Origin: Scenedesmus sp. ARA3
Lineage: Eukaryota > Chlorophyta > Chlorophyceae > Sphaeropleales > Scenedesmaceae
Reading direction: 5' to 3'
DNA length: 64,000 bases
NCBI GenBank assembly: GCA_004335835.1
Contig: RWJK01001623.1
Location: 13,561-77,560, forward strand
The translations under genes and the position numbers were made by a program. The notes beneath the pieces are model-generated. The model saw only the letters and a list, made by a program, of their open reading frames with translations, was not told the origin of the DNA and ran no database searches. Within the stretch, counting starts at the first letter, position 1. The number at the start of each line of letters is the position of its first letter. Positions 34,269 through 45,378 of this stretch are shown piece by piece.

Positions 34269-35627
34269 CATGGTCAGCTTACCACCACACACAACGCGCG
34301 GCTGTTGTGGTGCTGCTTTGGTGGTGCAGCGCTGCATCAGCTGGCTGGGCCAGGGGCGTGTTGAAGTGCTGGGCTGCCTGGCCCGGGGCCGGCAGAGGAG
34401 GTAGCGATTGCGTGTGAACTTGAAGATCTTTCGCTCTGGAGGCCCTGGGCTACCTGCTTCACTGCGGCAGCTGGAGGTTGCAGAGGGCAGCAAATGTATG
34501 TGAAGGGAGTGTGACGCAGCGTATGTGACGGATTGACTGCGTGTGGATGCATGCACGCAGGCTAGTGACCTTGCCTGTTGCGGTACGCGTTGTGCTGCTG
34601 AGTGGAGAGCCGCAGGTATCTGTGAATATGCTTCGTGTCTCTAGAGACGGCATGAACATTACAACATAGCACGGCGCTCGTGAAGCTGCGCTGGCATTTG
34701 CTGCACAGTTACCATGTTTGTGTATGCTTTGAAGGCAAACAGTGTTGCAGCAGTCAACCAATAGTGGCGTCTGTCGAGTGGTGAGGGGCGGGCCCAGCTG
34801 GTTGACAGAAATTGCAGCTGTGGGCAGACCGTCTGCGGCCGCTACCGCAGCGCTGCCGCAGTCAGTGGGTGTAACCTTCATGGTGCAGCCGTTTGTGCCA
34901 CAGGCTGCTGAGTACATGCAGAGCTGTTCTGTCTGTCGGACCTGTGCAACATGGCAGCCCTGATGCACTAGTGCGCAGTACTGCGCAGTGAAAACAGCTG
35001 CAGGGCACGCAGGGAAAGCAGCAACATCATGTGGTGCATGTTACACTTGACGTCAGCCATGTAGGCTGCCAACATCCAGGCGGCCTACGTCCTGAAACCC
35101 AGCTTCTGAGCAGCTGAAACAGAACACACACACCAGGCACATGTAAGAGGACGCCTGTACATGGGCCCTACACACATGTGCAAACGTACAGCAGCTGTGG
35201 CAGCCTAGCAGCCACAAGCCACCACAGGCTTGTAAACAAAAGACGCACGCCACAGATGCGACACCTGTGCCACGCAACCGCACCCCTGCGACCGCAACCC
35301 TGCAACCGCAACCCTGCCACAAAGCAATAATGTTGGCCTGAGTGCACAGCACACGCACACGCACATGAAAGTCCTGCATGGCGTGTTTTGAAGACAACCA
35401 CGGACACCTGAACACAGTGTGTCAGTAAGCTGCTGTTCTGCTGCCTTGCATGCAACAATGCCACATACACGTCGCACCAGCTGCTCAAACCCATATGCAA
35501 TTTGCCGTCTACAGTCTCGTGCCAGCTGCACACCGCAAGGAACAGCATGCAGCAAACACAACCTTCCACCCGTGCGCACTTGCTAGTCACTATCAATCAC
35601 CATGCCCAACACCACTGCCTAGGACCA
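34269..35627. other. Convergent intergenic region, EngB / mTERF
   Basis: Apart from the exon-5 copies it holds a TGTAA at 34870 (+), a TGTAA on the minus strand at 35045-35041, and a short repeat of CCGCAACCCTG near 35280-35315. No domain-bearing frame was found. Confidence 0.5.
34336..34490 (+). repeat. Two decayed copies of the EngB last exon in its 3'UTR
   Basis: 34336-34382 resembles 34180-34222 ([14 protein letters not shown] region) and 34439-34490 resembles 34208-34256 ([14 protein letters not shown] region). Both lie after the stop codon. Confidence 0.75.
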
Positions 35628-37958
35628 CTACTGCCACTGCGATCGGCTGCCAGCTGCTGCTAGCTGCTGCTGCTCCCGCCATGCAGTTGGCTGCTGAGGC
35701 CGCAGCAACTGCTGCCGCTGCTGCTGCTGCTGCTGCTGTTGCTGCTGTCCCGACTGCGCCTGCGCAGCCACTACCCTGCTGCCAACCAACTGCGCAGGCG
35801 CTTGCTGCTGTGCCTGCCGCACCTGCGCCTGCTGCTGCTGCTGTTCCTGCTGCTGCTGTAACTGCTGCGCTGTTGCATTGCGTGCTGCTGCCGCCGCTGC
35901 TGCTGCCGCCGGCGGCTGCGCCACCCCTGCCGCAGCCGCCGCGCCTGCTGCTGCTGCTGGAGGGGCGGCTGGTGCTGGCATTGCAGCAGCCACCTCCCCC
36001 TGCCGCTGCTGCCGCCGCAGCCACCGCGCATACTGCGGGTGCACCGCAGCCCACTTGGCCTTATTCAGCGCCAGATTCGCATCTAAGATCAGCCGCCCCG
36101 GCTTTGCTGCATTGACTAAGTATGCTAGCCGCCACAATGCGTCTCCATCCAGCCGCATCAGCACCACCAGCTGCCTACTGCTGAGCTGCATTAGCTGCTG
36201 CCGCCACGGCGGGTGCTGCGCCAGCAGCTGCGACAGCCGCCGCGCGGTGCGCAGCAGCCGATCTGGCTGGATGCGCATTACCTGCGGCTTAGCCACTACT
36301 GCTGCCTGCACCTGCTGCGGGGTCAGCTGCAGCACTTCTAGCAGCGTGGTGATGTTCGCCAGCCACACTGCGGAGCCAGCTGCTAAGATGCCGGGGTTAC
36401 GCCGCAGCAGATCTGCGATGGTGTCTGCAGGAAGGGCTAGGTACTCCTGCAGCTCCTGCACCTGCTCCTGTAGCACCCTGCTGCCCCGTATGAGCAGCTT
36501 TGGATCCTTTAGCAGCAGCTCTCCCAGCTGCGCTGGCGACAGCTGCAGCAGCTGCTGCGCGCAGCTGATGCTGCCGCCTAGCTGCTCCAAGCTGAGGGTG
36601 AGCAGCCCAGGCTGCTGCAGCAGCAGCGTATTGAACCGCACAGCTGGCAGCTGCGTGGCTTGCAGCAGCGTGGCGTGCTTGCGCTGAAGGCTGGCCGGCT
36701 GCCACAGCAGCACGTTAGGTGCGCGCACCGCAGCTGCGACTGCGGTTTGGTAGTTGCAGCACAGCAGCGCCTGCAGCGACGCCAGCGCTGCTGCGAGGGA
36801 CTGGCTGTCTTTCGACAGCAGCGCCGGCTGCCGCACACACATGCTGACGACTTGGCCCTGCGGGAGGTACAGCTGGAAAGCCATTGCCCGAAGCTTCGCT
36901 GCAATGTTGTCTGGAGCTGCGCGCAACAGCTGCGGGTGCTTTGTCAGCATGCGCGCTAACGTTCCGCGCGACACGCCCAGCTGCAGCAGTAGCCCCTGGT
37001 AGTTTGCCAAGATCTGTTCGGCTGGTACAGTCAGCAGGCTAGGGCAGCGGCCCAGCACTGCTGCAAATGTTAGCGGCGGCGACTGCTGGAACGCCACGAG
37101 CAGCGCATCCGTGCTGCGCCCGATGTCGCCAAGTGAGGCAGCCAGCAGCCCTGGGTGCTTCGCCACTAGATGCAGCATATCCAGCTTGCGCGTGCTGTCG
37201 CTGGGAAGGCCCAGTGCTTCAACAACCTCCGGCAAGCGCTGCAGCACTGTGCTGCTGCTCATGCTGAGCACGCTGTGCAGCTGCTCGCTGCCGAGGCGGC
37301 TCAGCAGCTGCAGCGCGCCGCGCGGCGAGCAGCCCAGCGCTGCTGCAAGCTTCTGTGCCTCTGCTGCTATGCGGGCTGGAGATGACAGCAGCGCTGGCTG
37401 CCGCGCTGCCATGAACATGACCTGCTCTGCGGGCAGCTGCACTGCTGCAGCTAGCTGCTCGCTGCTGCGCAGCAGCTGCTGTATGTCTGCGTCTAGCACT
37501 GCGGGCTGGCGAGCAACCATAAACAGCGCCTGGCGCAGCGGCACCCCCAGAGCATGTGCAAGTCCTGGAAGCCCTTTGCAGAGCTTTTCCAGTGGCACAG
37601 CAGCAATGGCTGGGTTCCGCCGCACCAGGGCGAGCACATCTGCTGGGTGTAGCTGTAAATGGCTGCTAATGGCCTCTGCCCTGCGGCCCAGGTCTATCTG
37701 GGGCTCATCTATGGACTGTTCCGCCTCTGAGTCGCGCTCCTGCTTGCTGTTTCGCCGTCTGGCTGCGATGGCTGTGCTGCTGGCGATGCTGCGATGGTTT
37801 GGCCTCCTGCTGTCTGGCCAGGCCTGACCTACTACTACTGCTGCTGAGTGGCTGAGCAAGGCTGCACTGCATGGCCCTTGTGAACGATGAGAAAGCAATG
37901 TGGGGTGTATCGTGCCTGCTAGAACGTGCGCATGCAGTAGACAGGCCTGAAATGCCAT
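35628..37958 (-). CDS. mTERF-like helical-repeat protein, intronless
   Basis: A single 776-residue frame with ATG at 37958. An N-terminal S/R/A-rich region of ~80 residues looks like an organelle presequence. It is followed by at least a dozen ~33-36-residue units of the form L-G-hydrophobic...V-x2-M-x3-xP-x-LL (for example VARQPAVLD, MAARQPALLS, LTKHPQLLRA, LRRNPGILAA), the mTERF repeat with its conserved Pro. mTERF proteins bind organelle nucleic acid and act in transcription termination, splicing or ribosome assembly. The final ~135 residues are low-complexity Ala/Gln, unusual for the family and probably from CAG/GCA expansion. It is the only complete gene here without introns, and it has no exon-edge copies. 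Confidence 0.82.
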   Translation of the reverse strand: MAFQACLLHAHVLAGTIHPTLLSHRSQGPCSAALLSHSAAVVVGQAWPDSRRPNHRSIASSTAIAARRRNSKQERDSEAEQSIDEPQIDLGRRAEAISSHLQLHPADVLALVRRNPAIAAVPLEKLCKGLPGLAHALGVPLRQALFMVARQPAVLDADIQQLLRSSEQLAAAVQLPAEQVMFMAARQPALLSSPARIAAEAQKLAAALGCSPRGALQLLSRLGSEQLHSVLSMSSSTVLQRLPEVVEALGLPSDSTRKLDMLHLVAKHPGLLAASLGDIGRSTDALLVAFQQSPPLTFAAVLGRCPSLLTVPAEQILANYQGLLLQLGVSRGTLARMLTKHPQLLRAAPDNIAAKLRAMAFQLYLPQGQVVSMCVRQPALLSKDSQSLAAALASLQALLCCNYQTAVAAAVRAPNVLLWQPASLQRKHATLLQATQLPAVRFNTLLLQQPGLLTLSLEQLGGSISCAQQLLQLSPAQLGELLLKDPKLLIRGSRVLQEQVQELQEYLALPADTIADLLRRNPGILAAGSAVWLANITTLLEVLQLTPQQVQAAVVAKPQVMRIQPDRLLRTARRLSQLLAQHPPWRQQLMQLSSRQLVVLMRLDGDALWRLAYLVNAAKPGRLILDANLALNKAKWAAVHPQYARWLRRQQRQGEVAAAMPAPAAPPAAAAGAAAAAGVAQPPAAAAAAAAARNATAQQLQQQQEQQQQQAQVRQAQQQAPAQLVGSRVVAAQAQSGQQQQQQQQQQRQQLLRPQQPTAWREQQQLAAAGSRSQWQ

Positions 37959-38270
37959 ATCAACTAGCTCGGCATTGCCAGTGTTGTTGCACCATGCACG
38001 GCTCTAAAGTACGTCTAAGAATATACAACACAAACGCGATCGTTTGGCGGCCTTGATGATCTTCCTTGGCTTCAAGCTGGCAAGGATCTACAGCAAGCAC
38101 ACCACACATAACATGCAACGCCTTTGAGTCGGGAAATTTCACAAACATTTTACTTGGAGCAACGAAAACAATTGATGCGAATCAAAACACGCAAGCTGCA
38201 CTAAGAAGTTGCTGGTGACTACTACTCCCAGGCCTGCACGTTCGTATCACCCAAGTATGACGCTCCCGCC
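37959..38270. other. Intergenic: LRR-gene 3'UTR and mTERF promoter
   Basis: 312 bp between two minus-strand genes. Nothing recognisable beyond short A/T-richer stretches near 38150-38185. Confidence 0.45.
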
Positions 38271-41200
38271 TCAGCTGTCAGTACTAGCTGCCATCAGTGC
38301 TCTAGCACGCGCTAGCAGCTGCTGCGTGCTAGAATCATCCTCTGCTTCTGCTGCTGCTGCTGTCACGCCGCTGGCAGTACATGTACTGCCGCCAGCAACG
38401 CCACCACCTGCCTGCTCACTGCCACTGCCAGTGCTGCTGCTTGGCGCCACCAAATCAGAAAAGTCTGCTGCCATCAAAGCCCGTGCCCGTGCTAGTAAAT
38501 CCTGTGTCCCCTCACTGGCAGCTGTAGCAGCTGCTGCAGCCCTGGCCACCTCAGCACCAGCGCTACTGCCACCTGCGACAGCACCGGTGCCTGCTTCTGC
38601 ACCTGGCCCTCCAGCAGCACCATTGCCCTGCATCCCTGCCTTCTTTGCTACTTGCCCGCACTGCTGCTGTGCAGCTGTCGTGCAGCTTGCCTCCGCAGCA
38701 CCTGGCAGCAGTGCGCCATGCAGCAGGCTCAAGCCCAGCTGGCAGCCCTCGCAGCAGAAGAACAGCTGCAGCTCGTAGCGCCGCGTGAACTTAATTCTGA
38801 AATGCTCATCCAGCTGCACCTCCACGTCCTGCTTCAGGGCCAAGGGCTTCCTGCAAGTGATAACAAGTGATGACGCGTCAGCAGTAGGGCAGGCAGCAGG
38901 CGGGACTGCGGCACAAGATGCAGCTGCATCCTCAGCCAGATGCACGGCAACAACATACACCACCCAGCACAGCAGCGGGTACATCATAAATGCTGGCTGC
39001 TGCTGCTACTGCTGCAATGGTGCGCGAGCTTGCTGCCTTCAGCTGCAGCACCAGCTGACGCAGCACTGCGGCCAGACACAGGCCCCGCCGCAGCATGGGG
39101 CCCGTGTGCCTCACATTACATCTGAGGCAGCAGTCGTTTTGTGTGCAGCTCACCTGCGGCTGTTGAAGCCGTGTGTGATGCTGCCGTCAGGCGCATAGCA
39201 CTTGCCCTCGCCATCTTTCTTATTCCACACCAGCATCAGCGCCCCGCTGGGGTACTGCACAAAGCCGCCGCTGGCATCAAAGCTGGCAGCAACGCCCACC
39301 ACGCTGCGGTACATGGCCAGCAGCCGGTAGCCGCCAGCACCGTCATCAGCCTGAGGGTCCAGGCTGGCAGCCATGGCGCCATCCGGCCATTGCAGGGCTG
39401 CGCTGCCGTCGCTGCGCACCACCACAGCCGCTGCCGCAGCCGTGCTGTGCTCGTACCTGCACGCGCCGCACATAGTTGCGTGTTACAGAGTTGAACAACG
39501 GTAGGCACTGGTACAGGTGTCAACCAATCGATGTTCGCCAAACAGCAAAGGCTGTACAGCAGGCCTCGACCATCGAACGACCAATTGAGCATGCAACAGT
39601 ACCTGCCTTGTGCGCTGGGCCGAGCTACGGTGTGGTGCTTCAACATGTGCCTCACCTCTGCTGGTGCACTGGCCTGATGGGCTTCTGCCTGCTGTAGCCG
39701 TACAGTGAGGCTGCAGCCTGCTGCTGCTGCTGGGGCTTGGCAGCAAGGGTGCTGGGCTTCAGTGGGGCCACAGCTATGGAGGGCAGCAGGGCAGCAGCAT
39801 CCTGCAGCAAGCAAGGCAAGCGGAAAGGATGCACTGCAAGTCAACCACTTGCTGCCTGTTGGTCTTACTGTGTCTGCTGCGTCACTGCATGGCCCAGCAC
39901 AACAGCAAGGGAAGGTTATGCATGTTGAGTGTGAGCACTGGCGGGCAACACCGTGCATAAATGCTTCAAAAGAGCCAAGTAAAAAAAAAGAGCCAAGTAC
40001 CATGCAGCTGTTGAGCGCACCTTTATACAGATGCTGTCCTGGCCCTCTGTGCTGAACTGCTGCCCAGTGAGACGACCAGCATCACTCTGCACAGGTTGTC
40101 TGCTGCGTGATGGGTCCAAAGGTTTTGGACCTACAGAGCAGGCAAGCACGCAGCAGGTGCAGCAGCATGATGAGCAGCCAGGCGTGCATGAGTTCCTGGC
40201 AATATTGAAGCACCTGCTGACTTCAGGTTGTATGCTCAGCAGTTGCAGGAACCAGCTGCACATGCCACAGCCAGCATAGAGATGCCTGAAATACATCACC
40301 ATATGACAGCTGGCCAGACCTACTGACAGAACCGCTACCTCTGCCGTCACCTTCACTGTTGCTGCTGCTGCTCCCACAGCTACTGCTGCTGCTGTAAGGC
40401 AGGTCCCCGGCAGCCACTGCATCCCGCCAACCTGCCGCATGGGGCTGCGCTGCTAGGCGCTGCTCTGCAGTTATCTGGCTGCTGTCAAGTGCCTGGCATG
40501 CAGCAGCAGGTAATGAAACATGCAAAACAGGTTGGTGTTTGCATTTGTGTAGCAGCAGCACAGGTGCAGGCAGCTTGCAGGGCACTTGCAGCAGGCGTAC
40601 CATGCTGTCCTGCAAGCCAGCAGCATGGCTTGTGGCAGTGCCTGGTACTTCTGGCAGCTGCTGATGCAGCGCTACAGAAGAGCCTGCTGCTTGCACTGCT
40701 GCTGCTGTGCTTGTGTGCTACGTATGATATGCGGGCGCGAGTGTGGAGGGTCAGCAGGGCTGCAACCCACCTGTGCCAACCCACCTGCAACTGCGGCAGC
40801 GCTGCTATGGTAGCTTCCCGCCAGCTGCTGTGCTGGCACACCGGGTTGTGCGCTAGTGTGAGGTGCTGCAGTGAAGCCAGGCTGCTGAGCAGCAGCGCAG
40901 CTGAGGGCTGTGCAATGGCGTTGCTGTGCAGTGCCAGCATGCGCAGTGCTGGCAGCGCCTGTAGAGCTGCAGTGCTGCTGATGTTGTTGCAGCCCACGTT
41001 CAGGCTGGCAAGTGGCGAGAAAACACAACATCAGCCGGGCAGAGCTACTGCTGAAAAGACCCACAACTATCTTGCTGGAACTGCAACGTGGTATACGACA
41101 TACGCTTTGTGATCGCTGCAGTCCTTAAGGAGGCATGTATGCTCAGCACATACACACAAGCACTGGGCCTGATGCAGCTGGAAAGTTTGATTGCATAGGC

Positions 41201-41613
41201 ACACTGCTGCTGGTGAGGGCAGTTGTATGCTTCCTGCAAGCTCCACACAATACCTGGTAAGGCTGGTCAAAGCACTGATGGGTCCCAAGCTGCTGAGCTG
41301 GTTGTGGCTGAGGTTCAGGCTCTGCAGTTGCTGCAGCTGCTCAATGCCATCACAGCTTGAAAGCTCATTGAACGCGACATTCAGCTGTTTGAGGGAGGTG
41401 AAGGTGAGCAGGTGACCTAGCTTCTTGGCTGCCTGCAAATTGCAGCAGCAGAAGCAGGATTTTGGCAACCCAGGTGCTGACACCACCGCAGTGTCGTGGC
41501 AGCCTGTAGTTGATGGACTGGTATCGCACCTTGAAGTTGTAATGAAGCTCCTCTACATCAGAACAATCCTCCTCAAGTGTAAGACGCTTCACATCGTAAA
41601 CTGATATGGCCAT
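38271..41613 (-). CDS. Leucine-rich-repeat protein with FAM194/ERICH6-like C-terminal region
   Basis: Eight exons join in phase (41613-41530, 41432-41254, 41004-40785, 40492-40339, 40130-40021, 39801-39656, 39456-39154, 38850-38271) to 591 aa. Exons 2-3 encode SDS22-type leucine-rich repeats (TSLKQLNVAFNEL, LQSLNLSHNQL, LRMLALHSNAI, LQHLTLAHNPV), capped by an LRRcap-like LPQLQALDSSQIT segment in exon 4. A Ser/Gly-rich linker follows. Exon 7 has a GGFVQYPSGALMLVWN - GKCYAPDGSIT block that resembles the FAM194 domain (moderate certainty). The tail is Ala/Gly-rich with two QxLLARARALMAA repeats (QDLLARARALMAA and QQLLARARALMAA). SDS22-LRR plus FAM194-like pieces are frequent in ciliary proteins, so a flagellar role is possible (inference). 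Confidence 0.75.
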
Positions 41614-41901
41614 GTTGGCATGTGCACAGCACTGTTGATGTGCAGTGTGCAGCTAGGATGTTTGACCAGGCATCATGCCATAGGAAAGCATTGCCCAATG
41701 CTGGATGCTGCCAAAACCGCCAGTTCGAAGCAACTGTAAGACTTAGCAGTGACGACAACGCAGGACACCTGGCTTGATGATGGCTGACCCAAGTGTGACA
41801 ATGACCTACACCTGTTCTGACATATGCCTGCAGGTTTCCTCCCAGACGTATGCATACACGCGCCGTGCGACGTTCAACAAACACGTTCACAAGAAATCAA
41901 G
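41614..41901. promoter_or_regulatory. Divergent promoter region, LRR gene / DUF4079 gene
   Basis: 288 bp between opposite start codons. No specific box was recognised. Confidence 0.55.
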
Positions 41902-43790
41902 ATGCTTGCCTCTCAGACACGCACCGCGTTCGGCACTGCCAGGCCCACCAGGTCCGCACCTAGCCTTGCTAGGTGTGGCCTGAAGGTGCAGTGCGTGGCC
42001 CAGCCATCACGTGCGAGCGTGTCAAAGAAGCAGGATAATGCTGTGAACCCTGCCCTGTTTGCTGGCGCACTGGCTGCTCCATTCCTCTTTGAGGCCCTGC
42101 CAGCCCTGGCCACAGGTGAGTTGAGGATGATCAGGCTCGTTGGAGCTGTGTTTGGTTTCGTGAACGTTGCCTGGTAGTTTATTGTGCCAATGTAGTTGAA
42201 TTATGTATATGATCGTTGCCCTTAGCACGCCACCGAATCCCTGAAGCAGCAGTCGATTGTTCTCTGCAGTTTGCGGCAGGGTTTGCTCCAGCAGCTGGGA
42301 ATCACGGTGTTGTCAGCTATTCTACACATGCCTTTATGTTCCAGCTGGCCTATCCTGCAGGCGAGGCTGGCAACCTCGGACAGACTGTCCTGGAAAGGAC
42401 AGCAGCACTGCTGACACACAACTCCCAGCTCCCTTTCCACCACACAGCAGCTGCCCAAGACTTAAGGTGCACTATGATAACGTATAATTTTCCCATGTAC
42501 ACCCGCAATTCCACTCAACGGATGCCTCTGTGCTGCCCTGCTGCAGGCGGTGAGTTTGGCATTCTCGAGGGCCGCACAGCAGCACTCATCCACCCTGCAG
42601 TCATGGGCGGCCTCTTTGTGGCTTCTGTGTATGCTGGCTGGCTGGGCTGGCAGTACAGGCGCTCCCGCACACTGGTGGACGACATCAAGGCGCTGAAGGC
42701 GCAGCTGCCAAAGCCTGCAGCTGAGGGCGAGCCAGCACCCGCCAGCCCACTCACTGCGCAGATCGCTGAGCTGGAGAAGGTGAGCGCTGGTGGCTTCTGA
42801 CGTGCATCTCTTTAGTTCAGCAACTGCTTGCGTGTTTGCTGCGTACGATGAGGCAAATGGCAGCTGATACACATGTGGGCTTGCAGCGGCTTTGCTGCTT
42901 GAGGACTCACTGCTCAAGGGAGTACGTCTGCTGCCGCTTGCAGGACTCGCTATGCAGCTGCCAGCTGTGCCGCGCCTCATGCCTGTTGTTTGCTGGCACG
43001 CGCATCCCATTCATCGCTTGCAGGAGCGCAAGCAGCTCATCCAGGGCGGCCACAGCACAGCTGGTCATCACCCCACCACTCTGTTCTGCTGCATCACCCC
43101 ACCACTCTGTTCTGCTGCAACATCTTGTTGTCTGTGTTCCGCCTCATTCTTCACCAACCGCGTTGTTCCTGCTCACCAACTGCTTGCAGGAGCGCAAGGA
43201 GCTCATTCAGGGCGGTTTCAGGGACAAGCACAACGCAATGGGCAGCATCCTGCTGGGTGGTGGTGTGACTATCGGCGTGGCAGGCTGCATCAATACCTGG
43301 ATGCGCACCGGCAAGCTGTTCCCTGGCCCACACCTGTTTGCTGGCGCCGGCATTGTGGTGCTGTGGGCGCTGGCTGCGGCGCTGGTGCCCAACATGCAGA
43401 AGGGCGACAACAACGCGCGCAACATGCACATCGCGCTCAACGCAGTTAATGTGGCGCTGTTTGCGTGGCAGGTGGGTGCATGTGGCCAATGTGTGCTGTT
43501 AGTCACTGCGGTGAATGCAAGCAGGGAGCTGGCCAGCGGTATGCTCACCCCACGTTATGCTTGAGGCGCCCACAGTTATGGAACTGGCTCGCATGAGTAC
43601 GCTTGCACTCGCCAAGTCACACAGCGACTTACGAGTACATGTAGACAGAGAGGCAGTTGAGCACAATGCGGGTTGTTGCAGCTGTAGTTTCACAGGTTCA
43701 CTCTGCTGCCGCTGCTGCTGCTGCTTGCTGCAGATCCCCACTGGCCTGGAGATTGTCGGCAAGGTCTTCCAGTTCACACAGTGGCCTTGA
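41902..43790 (+). CDS. DUF4079 plastid membrane protein
   Basis: Four exons join in phase (41902-42115, 42547-42779, 43190-43471, 43734-43790) to 261 aa. The first ~45 residues (TRTAFGTARPTRSAPS...) form a chloroplast transit peptide. Hydrophobic segments follow at FAGALAAPFLFEALPALA, ALIHPAVMGGLFVASVYAG, ILLGGGVTIGVAG, FAGAGIVVLWALAAAL and a terminal helix. A charged helix (LVDDIKALKAQ...ELEKERKELIQGG) links helices 2 and 3. Histidines in IHPAVMG, HLFAG and MHIALN may be ligands. DUF4079 is conserved in cyanobacteria, algae and plants, in thylakoid or envelope membranes, without an established function. ATG at 41902 was chosen because it begins the transit peptide. An intronic copy of the exon-3 start lies at 43017. 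Confidence 0.88.
43017..43119 (+). repeat. Copy of DUF4079 exon-3 5' edge plus 26-bp tandem repeat
   Basis: The segment around 43017-43052 repeats 43184-43219 (acceptor plus ERKELIQGG, read ERKQLIQGG in the copy), shift ~167. Two exact 26-bp units follow at 43068-43093 and 43094-43119. Confidence 0.9.
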
Positions 43791-44870
43791 GCAGCAGCAG
43801 CTGCTGCATGCGCTGAAAGGCAGGCATGCTTGGGAAAGGGCGATACAGCCAGTGCTTGACAGTCTGAGCCCCTGCAGCACAGACCTTGCTGGTGCGCGGG
43901 AGCACGGCTTCTGGCGATACAGCTGCCTGGCAGCTGGTGCAGAGGTGCTGTCGCTGCCGACTTGTATGGGCTTGATGCACGGATGGAGAGAAAGAGAAGG
44001 CATGCATGTGGGTTTTTGCTGAATGAGTTTGTGCACTGGGAGCTGCTCTTCTCTGTGCACCATTGCGGTGCATTGCTTGTACAAATGCCTCGGACATTGG
44101 CAACCGTGCCGCTGGCACACGCGGCTGGTGTGGCCTGAAACTTTTGTTGCAGCGTTTCGAACATATGTTTTCATTTATTGCCCTAGGGATCTGCCTCTGA
44201 TCGCACGTTGACAGCTCAGGCTACCTGCTTGCGGCCAGATGCATGCTGTGATGGTGTGCACTGGCCTGCAACATATTGTTAGCTGTTGCCTGCTGACAGT
44301 GCACTCCACGTCATACCAGCAGTCCTCTGGTTGCCATGATTGTAACGACATCCATTGACATTGGGTCGTACAAGCTACACATGTGTACGCCAATTGAGCA
44401 GCCACGACTGCAGCGGCCACACTGCAGAGCTTCGTTCAGCGCTGATCAGCATTGTTCATGAACAACCGTGCCGTGCCTGGCTTGCAGCTCATTGGAGATA
44501 TCAGCACAACTGAGCTTGGCAGCCATCTATGTCACAAACGCCCGTTGCCAGTTAGTTGCAGCTGGATATTCTGCTGACAGCGATTCTAGTTGCAATGTAG
44601 CCTGGTGCAGGTACCTGCAGTGAAACATCAACACCCTGAAAGCAGTCCTGCTGACCAGCTGCAGCAGCGCCGTGCCCAAGCGCAAAGAACTGCTCATGGC
44701 ATGAAGCTGTCACGACAACGGTGCTGTGTGACGCAAGCCAGGTCCTCTTTGAGGCACCCTTGGATGACCCAACCACTGTGGCGCTAGCATGTCAGGCACA
44801 ACCCACACTACCCATACCCACAGGCACAAAACAATGTCATTTGATGCGAAAAGAATGCCTCAGTCATACA
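43791..44870 (+). other. Intergenic: DUF4079 3'UTR and flank
   Basis: No gene supported. A TGTAA at 44341-44345, ~550 bases after the stop, may be the poly(A) signal. Confidence 0.45.
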
Positions 44871-44874
44871 TACA

Positions 44875-44889
44875 TTACATTACATTACA
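44875..44889 (-). terminator. Three tandem TGTAA motifs
   Basis: On the minus strand TGTAA occurs three times in a row with a 5-bp period, ~30 bases past the stop of the unrecognised minus-strand frame. It could be a real poly(A) signal or just a pentanucleotide repeat. Confidence 0.45.
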
Positions 44890-44920
44890 TGCTCCACTCA
44901 ACGAGGAGTGGGAACCCCAG

Positions 44921-45378
44921 TCAGGAGCCAACGGGAGGCTCATAGGGGGAGGAAACATCGAAGAACAACTCATCATCGTCCAAACCATCAGACGAAAACG
45001 CAGAAAAAAATTCATCAGCATCATCATTAGCTTGAGCAATAGCCTGAGAGGACAGAAAGACCTCAGGATCAGTGTCCGGGTGACACCGCATCAGATAGCA
45101 GCAGTGCACAAAAGCGGCCACCAAAGCAGGTGCCTGCTTCATAAAAGTGATCATGTCATCGCCTGCTGNNNNNNNNNNNNNNNNNNNNNNNNNNNNNNNN
45201 NNNNNNNNNNNNNNNNNNNNNNNNNNNNNNNNNNNNNNNNNNNNNNNNNNNNNNNNNNNNGCAAACCACCGCTCATAAGTACTGTAGACACCATGACCAC
45301 TAGCAGCATCACGCGGGTTGACATACATGCAGGCAGTGGCAAGTCTCCGATGCTTGAACAGAGCCCAGCCAACAGATC
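44921..45378 (-). CDS. Unrecognised protein fragment interrupted by assembly gap
   Basis: I do not recognise this protein. Upstream of the gap an exon appears to start at 45378, after a TTTTGCAG acceptor, and reads GSVGWALFKHRRLATACMY then VNPRDAASGHGVYSTYERWF. After 92 unknown bases the frame continues MITFMKQAPALVAAFVHCCY...DPEVFL and ends in a Ser/Asp/Glu-rich acidic tail (DGLDDDELFFDVSSPYEPP) with a stop at 44921. The frame across the gap is not known. No start codon or upstream exon could be placed. A gap at this point suggests repetitive DNA, so a mobile-element protein is one possibility; a short cellular gene is another. Confidence 0.4.
45169..45260. other. Assembly gap (92 N)
   Basis: Run of N. 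Sequence on both sides is in the unrecognised minus-strand fragment. Confidence 1.

Noticed and set aside
34742..34963. 73-codon plus-strand frame after EngB
   Set aside because: No domain, no splice partners, and it lies in a region of 3'UTR-like sequence with a TGTAA inside it.
38209..38778. Plus-strand 189-codon frame
   Set aside because: Antisense to the last exon of the LRR gene, which is in phase with seven other exons.
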